DNA of 38,640 bases from Fibrobacter succinogenes (GTDB lineage Bacteria > Fibrobacterota > Fibrobacteria > Fibrobacterales > Fibrobacteraceae). A program made the translations under genes and the position numbers. The notes beneath the pieces were generated by a model. The model saw only the letters and a list, made by a program, of their open reading frames with translations, searched no databases and was not told the origin of the DNA. The DNA lies in assembly GCA_902791475.1 (NCBI GenBank), contig CADAWC010000033.1, positions 1-38,640 on the forward strand, written 5' to 3'. Positions 1 to 7,398 of the stretch are shown piece by piece. The stretch's first letter is position 1; each line of letters starts with the position of its first letter.

Positions 1-666
1 GATGCCTGCGAGCTTGAGGATGATGTCCTTGGCGGTAGCGAAGCCCTGGAGCTTGCCGGTGAGCTTCACGCCGATCATCTTCGGGTACTTGAGTTCCCAC
101 GGGAGGCCCACCATCGCATCCACGGCGTCTGCACCGCCCACGCCAATCGCGAGCATGCCGAGGCCGCCAGCGTTCACGGTGTGGGAGTCGGTACCAATCA
201 TCATTCCGCCCGGGAAGGCGTAGTTTTCGAGCACCACCTGGTGGATGATGCCTGCACCCGGGAGCCAGCAGTCAATGCCGTACTTAGCGGAGACAGACTG
301 CAAGAAGTCGTACACTTCCTTGCTTTCTTCCTTGGCGCGCGGAAGGTCCTTTTCGACACCTTCGCGAGCGATAATCAGGTGGTCGCAGTGCACGGAACTC
401 GGCACAGCCACGCGGGACTTGCCTGCAGTCGTGAACTGGAGGAGGGCCATCTGGGCGGTGGCGTCCTGCATGGCCACGCGGTCCGGGTGGAATTCGGCAA
501 AATCAGCGCCGCGCTTGTAGGTTCTGTTTTCTGCGCCATCGATCAGGTGGCTGTAGAGAATCTTCTCGGCGAGAGTGAGCGGGCGGCCAAGCTGCTTGCG
601 GGCAACAGCGACGCGAGCTGGAATGCGGGCATACACGCCCTGGATCATGTCGAAATTGAAAAGCAT
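1..666 (-). CDS. acn: Aconitate hydratase (aconitase), N-terminal part; gene runs off the left edge
   Basis: Converts citrate to isocitrate in the TCA cycle, in the cytoplasm, using a [4Fe-4S] cluster. Reading from the ATG at 666, 222 codons are open to the window edge. The visible part matches the N-terminal domain of mitochondrial-type aconitases: [11 protein letters not shown] near residue 105, then [19 protein letters not shown] and the active-site GTDSHT, followed by [19 protein letters not shown]. The cluster cysteines lie beyond the edge, so they cannot be checked. The start is supported by GAGGT seven bases upstream. The family is about 750 residues, so roughly 30 percent is visible. 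Family assignment is secure; whether it is the only aconitase in the genome is unknown. Confidence 0.95.
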   Translation of the reverse strand, partial: MLFNFDMIQGVYARIPARVAVARKQLGRPLTLAEKILYSHLIDGAENRTYKRGADFAEFHPDRVAMQDATAQMALLQFTTAGKSRVAVPSSVHCDHLIIAREGVEKDLPRAKEESKEVYDFLQSVSAKYGIDCWLPGAGIIHQVVLENYAFPGGMMIGTDSHTVNAGGLGMLAIGVGGADAVDAMVGLPWELKYPKMIGVKLTGKLQGFATAKDIILKLAGI

Positions 667-705
667 AGTTACCTCATGAATTTTTCGGGCGTAAAGATAG
701 CTTTT

Positions 706-738
706 TAGAACTTAGATCTTAGAACTTAGATCTTAGAA
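706..738. repeat. 14-bp tandem direct repeat upstream of aconitase
   Basis: The unit TAGAACTTAGATCT occurs at 706-719 and 720-733, followed by a partial third copy (TAGAA). It lies in the aconitase 5' region. Its TTAG character resembles the heptad-like repeats elsewhere in this window. Confidence 0.8.
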
Positions 739-962
739 TTGTTGCTAATGAACTTGATTTGTTATTGGATGGGAGGGGGGAGGGCTCCCCCTCGCTCCAG
801 CCTTGCCCTGTGTCATTCCGTGCGTACATTGTGTCACCCTGAGCGGAGTGCAAAGTACGGAGTCGAATGGATCTAGGGCAAGTCTTACACTACCCCCACT
901 GCGGGGGACTCCCCCGCAACGCCCCCGGAATGCTGGCGTCTAGATATGAAATTTGAGCCTTA
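739..962. other. Intergenic DNA with a dispersed repeat and a GC hairpin; no gene seen
   Basis: The spacer between aconitase and the PDZ lipoprotein (667-962) holds no convincing ORF. At 831-875 there is a copy of a 'GTCACCCTGAGCGGAG...GTCGAATGGATCTA' element that recurs at 4111-4153 and 20265-20305. At 901-917 GCGGGGG and CCCCCGC form a perfect 7-bp hairpin with a 3-base loop and no U-tract, so it is not an obvious terminator. Confidence 0.6.
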
Positions 963-1745
963 CTAAAGGGTGTATGTTAATTTGACTTCTTTTTCAAAGC
1001 CATTTCTTAAAATAGTCATGGTCCAAATATCTCCAAAATTTGTTTTTTTCATGACATCATAGTAGTCTTCGGTTGAATAGATTCTTTTCCCGTTGATTTT
1101 GGTAATTATATCACCATGGGATAAATTGGCGTAGTAAGCTTCTGTATTTTTATAAATAATATTAATCAACGCTCCTGTATTTTGTTTGTAAATTTCGCGA
1201 TCGTGACGGGTTAATTCAGATACTGCAATTCCTGGTGTATATGCGGCTCTTTTGTTTTTAGGAATTCGAATGAATAAATATGCAGAATAATCGTATCGTT
1301 GAATTGAGTACGAATAATTTGCATATGAAGTTGTTGCATAAGAACTTGTTGCCCCATATGCATTTGTGTAATAATGATAATTTGTGTATGGTACGGAATA
1401 GCTTCCATTTCTTGTGTCAGTATAATTTTCAGACCATATGGCTCTAGTTGCTTTTTCTTTTTTACAGAGTTTTTTTATTGCAGTATAGACTTCTTCATCA
1501 CTAATTGCAGGTCCGTTAAATCCTGAATATCCTATACACCAATACCAATATGATGCAATTTCTCTAAATTCCTCATCTATATTATTTACTTTGAAAATTT
1601 TAATCTCTTCTCCTTCTTTAAGATATGCTTCTTTAGGAAAAAAGCCTTCGTCATGCCAAGGTTTATAGAAATCATCAAATCCTGTTGTGACACATCCTGT
1701 AAGAATGAATAAGCTGAAAGTGTATAGAATCAAAAATTTTTTCAT
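963..1745 (-). CDS. Lipoprotein with C-terminal PDZ-like domain
   Basis: A 260-residue predicted lipoprotein: a short hydrophobic signal followed by the lipobox LTGC (Cys18). The middle (about 115-150) is rich in Tyr, Ser, Thr and Asn. The last ~85 residues look like a PDZ domain: AVSELTRHDREIY, a GALI-type strand, then HGDIITKINGKRI, a motif typical of PDZ folds in periplasmic proteases and scaffolds. No protease domain accompanies it, so a scaffold or peptide-binding role in the envelope is the most that can be inferred. Base composition is clearly more AT-rich than the flanking acn and trp genes, suggesting relaxed selection or acquisition. The gene is monocistronic with its own promoter just upstream. 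No specific function recognised. Confidence 0.8.
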   Translation of the reverse strand: MKKFLILYTFSLFILTGCVTTGFDDFYKPWHDEGFFPKEAYLKEGEEIKIFKVNNIDEEFREIASYWYWCIGYSGFNGPAISDEEVYTAIKKLCKKEKATRAIWSENYTDTRNGSYSVPYTNYHYYTNAYGATSSYATTSYANYSYSIQRYDYSAYLFIRIPKNKRAAYTPGIAVSELTRHDREIYKQNTGALINIIYKNTEAYYANLSHGDIITKINGKRIYSTEDYYDVMKKTNFGDIWTMTILRNGFEKEVKLTYTL

Positions 1746-1751
1746 GCCGTA

Positions 1752-1780
1752 AATATATTTTATGTGTGATTATTTTTCAA
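1752..1780 (-). promoter_or_regulatory. Sigma70-type promoter, leaderless arrangement
   Basis: On the minus strand TTGAAA (1780-1775), a 17-bp spacer and TATATT (1757-1752) precede the ATG at 1745 by only six bases. This predicts a transcript starting at or next to the start codon, with no room for a Shine-Dalgarno site. Confidence 0.65.
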
Positions 1781-1824
1781 ATGAGGACTATTAGCTGAAG
1801 GCTAATTTTGAATAAGGTTCGTGC

Positions 1825-1855
1825 AAAAAAAGAGGCCGGAATCCGACCTCTTTTT
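1825..1855 (-). terminator. Intrinsic terminator downstream of trpA
   Basis: Arms at 1831-1839 and 1843-1851 pair perfectly on the minus-strand RNA (one G-U) with a 3-base loop, followed by seven U. The plus-strand RNA also has five U, but one C-A mismatch. Confidence 0.85.
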
Positions 1856-1911
1856 CGTTAGAAATGTGCGCCTATTGTGTGCCTGTAGTGCGCTCCTGAA
1901 ATGCGCGGACT

Positions 1912-2664
1912 TTACTTCCCGGCGATTTCCTTGGCTTTTGCTTCGATTTCAGCGATGGCTTTTGCGCGGCCTTCGGCGGTGTCTGCGTTGCTGAGTACAA
2001 TATTCACGAACACGGAACCTGCGACTACGGCGTACACATGCTTAGAGAGCACCTTGGACTGTTCGCCGTTGCGGATACCGAAGCCGCCGAGCACTTTCGC
2101 GCCACCCTTACCGACGGTGTCGATAAAGTCGAGCGTCGCCCGGTCAATGGTGGTTTCGCTGCCGGTCGTGCCTGCGCGTAGGGCAGCGTAGATGTACTTG
2201 AAACCCTTGGAGGCCATTGTTTCAAGGCGTTCCTTGGTCATGGAGGGTGCCGCCACCGGGATGTTTTCGAGGCCGTGCTTCTTGCAAGCTTCGGTGAGGC
2301 CTTCGTCGCAATCGAACGGCAGGTCCGGAATGATGCAAGCGGAAACGCCTGCGTCCTTGCACATCTTGACAAAGTTTTCGACGCCCGGCGTAAAGGCGAG
2401 GGAGCCGTAAGTCATGATGTAAATCGGCGTTTCGGGGTGGCGTTCGTGAATCTGCTTTACGATTTCAAGACCCTGCTTGGTGGAATAACCCTTGTCGAGA
2501 GCGATGGTGGAGGCCGTCTGGATGGCGGGACCGTCGGCGCTAGGGTCGCTGAAGGCGAGCTGGATTTCAAGGATGTTCGCGCCACCCTTCACAAGGGCAT
2601 CGGCGATGGCGATAGAAGTTTTTGCGTCCGGAAACCCGGCAATGAGATGAGACATGAGGTTCAT
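1912..2664 (-). CDS. trpA: Tryptophan synthase alpha subunit
   Basis: Cleaves indole-3-glycerol phosphate to indole and glyceraldehyde 3-phosphate; indole is channelled to TrpB in the cytoplasmic alpha2beta2 complex. The catalytic pair is present: Glu33 in NILEIQLAFSDP and Asp44 in SADGPAIQ (E. coli E49/D60). The phosphate-binding GGFGIRNGEQ motif is near residue 195 and ALRAGTTGSET marks the flexible loop 6 region. At 250 residues it is about 15 short at the N-terminus compared with E. coli, beginning right at strand 1. No Shine-Dalgarno is visible before ATG 2664; the preceding bases are heptad-like repeat (TAATACCTATT). ATG at codon 4 is an alternative start. It follows trpB by 162 bp and ends at the terminator at 1825-1855. 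Confidence 0.96.
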   Translation of the reverse strand: MNLMSHLIAGFPDAKTSIAIADALVKGGANILEIQLAFSDPSADGPAIQTASTIALDKGYSTKQGLEIVKQIHERHPETPIYIMTYGSLAFTPGVENFVKMCKDAGVSACIIPDLPFDCDEGLTEACKKHGLENIPVAAPSMTKERLETMASKGFKYIYAALRAGTTGSETTIDRATLDFIDTVGKGGAKVLGGFGIRNGEQSKVLSKHVYAVVAGSVFVNIVLSNADTAEGRAKAIAEIEAKAKEIAGK

Positions 2665-2665
2665 A

Positions 2666-2830
2666 ATAGGTATTAGGTAGTAGGTGTTAGGTTTTAGGAT
2701 TTTGTTATGGATTTTAGGTTTTGGGCATTTGGAGATAGGAGTTAGGATTACTTCACGGTTTTAGCACTTTTATAGATGCGCTTGCGCGTGTTTTTTTCCT
2801 AAGACCTATAACCTGTAACCTACAACCTAC
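2666..2830. repeat. Heptad-like repeats in inverted orientation between trpB and trpA
   Basis: The right end of the spacer (2797-2830) contains CCTATAACCTGTAACCTACAACC and the left end (2667-2720) contains TAGGTAGTAGGTGTTAGG: the same AGGTT/TTAGG-type unit in opposite orientations. The two blocks could pair in the trpBA mRNA. The stop codon region of trpB directly abuts the repeat. Confidence 0.7.
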
Positions 2831-4101
2831 TTATTCATTATCTCCGCGTCGTGGATGTCTTCGTTGTTTTCGAGGCGCTTGAGTTCCGCCTTCAGGAATT
2901 CCTTCCACTTTTCGGGGCGGAACACCGGGCTTGTGATAAAGATGTCCTTGTCGCCGCGGCCGCTCATGTTGATGACGAGCGCCTTGTCCTTCGGGAGCTC
3001 CTTCGCAATCTTCATAGCGGCGGCGCCAGCATGAGCGCTTTCGAGGGCAAACAAAATGCCTTCGTTACGGGCAAAGAACTTCACCGCTTCCAAAGCTTCC
3101 TTGTCGAGGATCGCGGTGAATTCCACGCGGCCAGATTCTCCGAGGGCAGCGAGCTGCGGGCCAATGCCCATGTAGTCGAGACCTGCCGAAATGGAGCGCG
3201 TCGGCATGGATTGACCGTCTTCGTCAATGAGGAAGCGACTCTTGTAACCCTGCACAATGCCTTCGCGGCTGGCGTTACCCGTCATGCGGGCTGCGTTTTC
3301 GCCAACGTTCGGGCCAACGCCACCGGCTTCTGCACCGATAAGGCGCACGTTCGCATCGTTGATAAACGGCGTGAACACGCCGATGGAGTTGCTTCCGCCA
3401 CCCACGCAAGCGACAACGGCTGCGATGTCGATGTTGCGTTCGGCGGCTTGGCGCTTGACTTCTTCACCGATGATGGACTGGAAAGTACGAACGATATCCG
3501 GGAACGGAGCCGGGCCGAGAGCGGAACCGAGCACGTAATGAGTGTTCTTAAAGTTCGTAGCCCAGTCGCGCATCGCCTCGTTCACGGCATCCTTGAGCGT
3601 GCGGCTACCGCTCGTGACCGGCACGACCTTCGCACCGTACATTTCCATGGTGGCAACGTTCGGCTGCTGGCGGCGCACATCGACTTCTCCCATGTACACC
3701 ACGCATTCGAGGCCGAGCTTGGCGCAAGCGGCGGCAGTGGCGAGCCCGTGCTGACCGGCGCCTGTTTCGGCGATGATGCGGGTCTTGCCCATTTTCTTTG
3801 CAAGTAGGCACTGGCCGATAGCGTTGTTGATTTTGTGGGCGCCTGTGTTGGCGAGACCTTCCAGCTTGATGTAAATCTGTGCGCCACCCAGAAGTTCCGT
3901 TGCGGTCGGAGCGTAATACAGCGGCGTTTCGCGGCCAATGTAGTCGCGCTGGATGATGCGGAGTTCTTCGAGGAATTCCGGATCGTGGATGTACTTGTTG
4001 AACGCCGCTTCGAGGTCGTCGAGCGGGCGGCGGATGATTTCGGCAACGTACTTGCCGCCGAACTTGTCAAAGAAACCGTTGTTAGAAGTTGTAGAGGTCA
4101 T
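2827..4101 (-). CDS. trpB: Tryptophan synthase beta subunit
   Basis: PLP enzyme that condenses indole with L-serine to give tryptophan. It has the Schiff-base lysine in NTGAHKINNAIGQ (Lys90), the ETGAGQHG catalytic-loop motif, RRQQPNVATMEMYGA, and the PLP-phosphate loop GGGSNSIG. Its 424 residues fit TrpB1 rather than the longer TrpB2. The ATG at 4101 has only a distant purine stretch (AGGATGAC) upstream, supplied by the dispersed repeat at 4111-4153. It is the first structural gene of trpB-trpA and lies behind the Trp attenuator at 4204-4329, so it should be controlled by charged tRNA-Trp. Confidence 0.97.
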   Translation of the reverse strand: MTSTTSNNGFFDKFGGKYVAEIIRRPLDDLEAAFNKYIHDPEFLEELRIIQRDYIGRETPLYYAPTATELLGGAQIYIKLEGLANTGAHKINNAIGQCLLAKKMGKTRIIAETGAGQHGLATAAACAKLGLECVVYMGEVDVRRQQPNVATMEMYGAKVVPVTSGSRTLKDAVNEAMRDWATNFKNTHYVLGSALGPAPFPDIVRTFQSIIGEEVKRQAAERNIDIAAVVACVGGGSNSIGVFTPFINDANVRLIGAEAGGVGPNVGENAARMTGNASREGIVQGYKSRFLIDEDGQSMPTRSISAGLDYMGIGPQLAALGESGRVEFTAILDKEALEAVKFFARNEGILFALESAHAGAAAMKIAKELPKDKALVINMSGRGDKDIFITSPVFRPEKWKEFLKAELKRLENNEDIHDAEIMNK

Positions 4102-4110
4102 TGTTGTTCT

Positions 4111-4153
4111 GTCATCCTGAGCGATGGGCGGAGCCCGAAGTCGAAGGATCTAG
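4111..4153. repeat. Dispersed intergenic repeat (GTCATCCTGAGCG family)
   Basis: GTCATCCTGAGCGATGGGC followed by a GAAGTCGAAGGATCTAG end. Related copies lie at 831-875 and 20265-20305. This copy sits between the trp attenuator terminator and the trpB start. Confidence 0.7.
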
Positions 4154-4203
4154 TTAAGGGTTAAAGTCTCTATGCCTGCTGAGGCGCTGCGAGTCCAGAA
4201 ACC

Positions 4204-4329
4204 AAAAAAACAGGCTTCCGGAGAGTCCCGAAAGCCTGTTACAAACACTTGATGAAATCAGCAAACCGGACTCTATTTCGTAGAGCCCCACCACCAACGG
4301 TTGAAACGGATTACTGCGTTCATCTTCAT
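4204..4329 (-). promoter_or_regulatory. Trp attenuator (trp leader with competing hairpins)
   Basis: On the minus-strand RNA, region 1 (4287-4281, GGCUCUA) pairs with region 2 (UAGAGUC, around 4275-4268). Region 2 can instead pair with region 3: AGAGUCC (4274-4268) with GGACUCU (4228-4222), seven perfect pairs. Region 3 lies inside the terminator hairpin (arms 4240-4232 and 4217-4209, nine pairs, then seven U). Three Trp codons at 4296-4288 sit directly before region 1. A ribosome stalled for lack of charged tRNA-Trp would cover region 1 and favour the 2:3 antiterminator. This is classic transcription attenuation. Confidence 0.9.
4273..4323 (-). CDS. trpL: trp leader peptide (MNAVIRFNRWWWGSTK)
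   Basis: A 16-codon ORF with three consecutive TGG codons followed by GGC TCT ACG AAA TAG. An in-frame ATG two codons upstream (4329) would give 18 residues beginning MKM. The predicted promoter places the transcription start near 4329, so the ATG at 4323 is probably used with a very short or absent leader; no Shine-Dalgarno is visible. The peptide's only job is probably to sense Trp-tRNA by ribosome stalling. Confidence 0.9.
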   Translation of the reverse strand: MNAVIRFNRWWWGSTK

Positions 4330-4335
4330 ACTATA

Positions 4336-4364
4336 AATGTAGGAATGGAATTTTAATTTGGCAA
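4336..4364 (-). promoter_or_regulatory. Promoter of the trpL-trpB-trpA unit
   Basis: Minus strand TTGCCA (4364-4359), 17-bp spacer, TACATT (4341-4336). The start would fall near 4329, right at the leader peptide. Confidence 0.65.
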
Positions 4365-4445
4365 GGGAAAGGGTAATTTTTTTTCGGATTTTTCTCGATA
4401 TAAAAAAAGGGCTTTGGAAAATTTCACTATTTACTTATATTTACA

Positions 4446-4475
4446 TTGACATAATTTAGAGTTCGCTCTTATTCT
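4446..4475 (+). promoter_or_regulatory. Promoter of the GLUG lipoprotein gene
   Basis: TTGACA (4446-4451), 18-bp spacer, TATTCT (4470-4475). The start would fall near 4482, immediately before the structured leader. It is divergent from the trp promoter. Confidence 0.6.
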
Positions 4476-4486
4476 TGTAGTTGAAA

Positions 4487-4626
4487 AACGACCAAAACTT
4501 TCTAAGCAAGAGAAAAAGGGCAGACACTCACACCCTATGGTGTGGGTCGTTTGCGTTTATTTTGCTTAAGGTTTACTTGGTCGTTACCTCAACTACGATG
4601 GCGCGGACGATTCCACGCTTTTTTTT
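4487..4626 (+). promoter_or_regulatory. Structured 5' leader with terminator-like end, candidate cis-regulatory RNA
   Basis: Three nested helices can be drawn by hand: P1 AACGACCAA (4487-4495) with TTGGTCGTT (4577-4585), nine perfect pairs; P2 TAAGCAA (4503-4509) with TTGCTTA (4562-4568); P3 ACTCACACC (4526-4534) with GGTGTGGGT (4539-4547), nine pairs with one G-U and loop CTAT. Downstream GCGCGG (4601-4606) and CCACGC (4613-4618) form a 6-bp stem with one mismatch before eight U (4619-4626), terminator-like. The lipoprotein ATG follows at 4697. A 10-codon ORF with four Val codons (4537-4569) overlaps P2 and P3 but lacks a ribosome site. No known riboswitch class recognised. Confidence 0.5.
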
Positions 4627-4696
4627 GTGCGGATCGAAAACGCTTTTACGGGATGAGGTGGGCTCCATTGTTGGATTTTTAACCAATGGAGAAAAA

Positions 4697-6064
4697 ATGA
4701 AAAGTAAACAAGTTAAATGGACTAGCCTTGTTGGCGTATTTGCCCTCGTTGGAATGTCCCTTCTTTCTGCGTGTGGTGATGACAGCGCTTCGCCGCTTGC
4801 TCCGCAGGTGAGCGGAAAGGAAAGTAGTTCGAGCAAAATTAAAAGCAGTTCTAGCGAAAAAAGAACGAGCGTTGAATCAATGTTTGAACTTGGAGCTTGT
4901 AAAAATTCAAACATTAGCGAGCGTATTTTTGTTTCTGAAGAAGTGGACTATTACACATGTTCTTATGTTGATGGTAAATATACCTGGGCTCCAGAGAAAA
5001 AAGCAAAAAGCTCAAGCAGCGTGAAATCGTCCAGCAGCATGGCAAAATCCAGTAGTTCTGCAAAATTATCGAGTAGTTCGGTAAAATCGTCAAGCAGCAC
5101 TAAAGCTTATACAAATGTTTCTGATGTTTGGACAGGCAAGATGACTAAGCCATCAACAGAATTTATTGAAGGAAAGTCATTCATGCTTATCTATACCGCT
5201 GAGGAATTGGCGTATTTTGCTGACCAGGTGACGAATAAGGGCGAAGAAAGACTTAATGCCAAGTTGATGCAGCATATCCGCCTTAACCCTGATAATATGG
5301 TGGATGAAAAAGGAAATTTGATTTTGCCTCAAAGTTCTTTGAATCAATGGACGCCGATTGGTGGCGGAACGGATAAAATTATGTATAAAGGAACTTTTGA
5401 CGGAAATGGTTATATTGTTTCTGGCATTTATGTAAATAAGCCTGCTTATGAACGAGCTGGTTTTATTGGAACTCTTGGCGCTACGACTAAAAGCGATAGT
5501 GGACATGTAATGTTCCTTGGCATTGAAAATTCCTACATTGTTGGAGACAAATATGTTGGCGGTATTGTTGGCCGAATGAACTATGCTGAGATTCAACAGG
5601 TATTCAATCGAAAGTCTTATGTCAAAGGCTCTGATTTTGCTGGTGGTATTGTTGGTTACAAAAACTATGGATGGTTGTATTACGCCTATAATTCTGGAAT
5701 GATTGTAACTCAATCTAATCGCACTGCTGGAATCGCAGGCTTTAACAATAACTCGGCTTCAACAATTAAGGTTTGTTATAATGTGGGTTTCTTGATCGCT
5801 CCGAATAACCAACGGGCTGCAGGAATTTCGAATACTACGAATTCCAATACGTATAATACTTCTGTGAATTCATTTTATCTAATCCAAGATGACCGTAAGC
5901 TGATTGCTAATGGAGCTTTGGAAAAAGAACAATATTTTATGCAAAGTGATGAATTTATTAGTACCATGAATGGCCTTGCTTTTGACAATATTTATGTTGC
6001 CGATGATGACGACATTAATGATGGTTATCCAGTGTTTAAATGGGAAAAGCCTATTATCAGATAA
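4697..6064 (+). CDS. Lipoprotein with poly-Ser linkers and GLUG-type repeats
   Basis: A 455-residue surface or secreted lipoprotein. The signal ends at lipobox LLSAC (Cys26), followed by Asp-Asp. Two Ser-rich linkers (SSSS blocks separated by Lys) lie around residues 40-50 and 105-138, of the kind seen between domains of Fibrobacter surface proteins. The C-terminal ~280 residues contain a FDGNGYIVSGIYV motif and repeated GGIVG/AGIAGF segments typical of GLUG-motif beta-helical repeats found in bacterial surface proteins. No catalytic motif is seen, so adhesion or carbohydrate binding is inference only. The reading frame extends upstream, but the ATG at 4697 has GGAG at proper spacing and the only signal peptide; the upstream stretch is structured leader. 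It is AT-richer than neighbouring housekeeping genes. Confidence 0.85.
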   Translation: MKSKQVKWTSLVGVFALVGMSLLSACGDDSASPLAPQVSGKESSSSKIKSSSSEKRTSVESMFELGACKNSNISERIFVSEEVDYYTCSYVDGKYTWAPEKKAKSSSSVKSSSSMAKSSSSAKLSSSSVKSSSSTKAYTNVSDVWTGKMTKPSTEFIEGKSFMLIYTAEELAYFADQVTNKGEERLNAKLMQHIRLNPDNMVDEKGNLILPQSSLNQWTPIGGGTDKIMYKGTFDGNGYIVSGIYVNKPAYERAGFIGTLGATTKSDSGHVMFLGIENSYIVGDKYVGGIVGRMNYAEIQQVFNRKSYVKGSDFAGGIVGYKNYGWLYYAYNSGMIVTQSNRTAGIAGFNNNSASTIKVCYNVGFLIAPNNQRAAGISNTTNSNTYNTSVNSFYLIQDDRKLIANGALEKEQYFMQSDEFISTMNGLAFDNIYVADDDDINDGYPVFKWEKPIIR

Positions 6065-6080
6065 TTGAAATACAAACGGA

Positions 6081-6118
6081 AAAAAATTAGGCTTCCGGTA
6101 AATCCCGGAAGCCATTTT
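6081..6118. terminator. Bidirectional terminator between convergent genes
   Basis: GGCTTCCGG (6090-6098) pairs with CCGGAAGCC (6105-6113), nine pairs. It is flanked by an A-run on the left (U-run for the minus-strand pyrophosphatase gene) and TTTT on the right (for the plus-strand lipoprotein). The arms match those of the attenuator terminator at 7399-7431. Confidence 0.85.
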
Positions 6119-6155
6119 GCTATAGTGTTGAAATTTTTTGAGGCAAGGGGTGGTT

Positions 6156-7310
6156 TTATTTTTTCTTGCCTTCGAGGTATTCCGTGATTTTTGGGACCAT
6201 CAGCGACTTGCGGCTGATTTTTTCGGCGGAGAAGTAAACTCCTTCGCTGAAAAGTTCTCCAAATGCACTTTCGGCGATTTCTTTAGCCGTGGCTTCGTAA
6301 TCGCCTGTAGCGTAGATGATGGTGTAGGAGCCCGATTCGATGAACGGCGTTTCGGCGGCGGTTTCCGGATCCGGATTCGGGTCGTGTCCGTCAACCTTGG
6401 CAAAGAGAATGTCGCGCTTCTTTTCTTTGGCGATTTCGGGCATCACGGCGGCGAGACGTTTAAAGAAGTCGCTCTTGGTCGAATCGACATACCAGTCGTT
6501 GCTTGCGATTCCGATTTTGACGCCTTCGATTTCATAATCCTTGTAGTCGGAGAGGAAAATTTCTTTGTCTGTCATGCCGTAGTAATCGTGCGACGCATCG
6601 TCCATTTCGCGGGAGAGCTTGGCGACGCTATCGGGGGAAAGCTTGAGCTGTTCGATGAGGCTTTTCCATGCAGACGAATCTAAAGCCGAGGATGCGATTT
6701 TGGTCAAGTTGCGCGTATCAGAAAGGATGCCCGCCAAAAGAATCTTGGCCATGTCGTTATCGATTTTGACGTCGGCCTTTTTGTAGAGATCCCAAATGAT
6801 GGTGCAGGTGGAACCGATCATTTGACGGTTCACGTAAGTGTCGGAGGTGATTTTTTCATCAAGGTCGCCAGGAATGTGGTGGTCGATAATCTGGAGAATC
6901 TTAGCCTCTTTGACTCCTTCGACGGACTGCGCGGATTCGGCGTGGTCCGTGAGGATGAGACGCGTACCGGCTTTTACAGACGACATCTGTTCAGGAATTT
7001 TGAATCCGAATTTCTCGGCGATGTAAGCCGTTTCGCGATTGATTGGACTTACGATTTTGGCTACGGCGTTGTGCCCCAAAGCTCGCATGAGTGCAGCGTA
7101 ACTCATAGCCGAAGTGACGGCATCGACATCAGGAGTCTTGTGCCCGATGACGAATGTGGTGTCGGAACCCCAGTCCAAGGCGTTGACGGTGTTTTTGAAT
7201 TCTTCTCCTTCGTTGTTGGAGTCAGAAGAAGTGCTGTCGCCGCAAGCGCAGAAAAGAGCGCCCGAGAGACAGATGGATATGATGTTGTTGAAAAGAGTTT
7301 GTTTGTTCAT
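6156..7310 (-). CDS. Family II (DHH/DHHA2) inorganic pyrophosphatase-like lipoprotein
   Basis: A 384-residue protein with the family II pyrophosphatase (PpaC) signature: GHKTPDVDAVTSA (His57, Asp61, Asp63), LILTDHAE (Asp122) and the DHH motif IIDHHIPGD (143-145), then a DHHA2-like C-terminal domain. These residues bind Mn2+/Co2+ and hydrolyse pyrophosphate in cytoplasmic homologues. Here the N-terminus is a lipoprotein signal (SGALFCACGDSTSSDSN), which would place the enzyme in the envelope. That is unusual, so the substrate may be another phosphoanhydride or phosphoester. ATG 7310 is chosen because it begins the signal peptide; the frame upstream runs through the terminator of the attenuator-like leader. 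The Shine-Dalgarno is weak. Transcription would pass the leader at 7399-7521. Confidence 0.85.
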   Translation of the reverse strand: MNKQTLFNNIISICLSGALFCACGDSTSSDSNNEGEEFKNTVNALDWGSDTTFVIGHKTPDVDAVTSAMSYAALMRALGHNAVAKIVSPINRETAYIAEKFGFKIPEQMSSVKAGTRLILTDHAESAQSVEGVKEAKILQIIDHHIPGDLDEKITSDTYVNRQMIGSTCTIIWDLYKKADVKIDNDMAKILLAGILSDTRNLTKIASSALDSSAWKSLIEQLKLSPDSVAKLSREMDDASHDYYGMTDKEIFLSDYKDYEIEGVKIGIASNDWYVDSTKSDFFKRLAAVMPEIAKEKKRDILFAKVDGHDPNPDPETAAETPFIESGSYTIIYATGDYEATAKEIAESAFGELFSEGVYFSAEKISRKSLMVPKITEYLEGKKK

Positions 7311-7398
7311 GCTGCAGAAAATAGTTTTTTTCGCTTTTTGCGGGATTTTGTAAATTTTTTTTATTTGCGGTTGCAGAGGCGCTGCAAACTGAAGATGC

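Noticed and set aside
2851..3807. A 318-codon open frame on the plus strand opposite trpB, and similar long frames opposite the desulfurase (16325-17413), pectate lyase (12393-13286) and encapsulin (17514-18431)
   Set aside because: They lie wholly antisense to well-recognised genes and show no family motifs. They arise from the codon bias of GC-rich genes.
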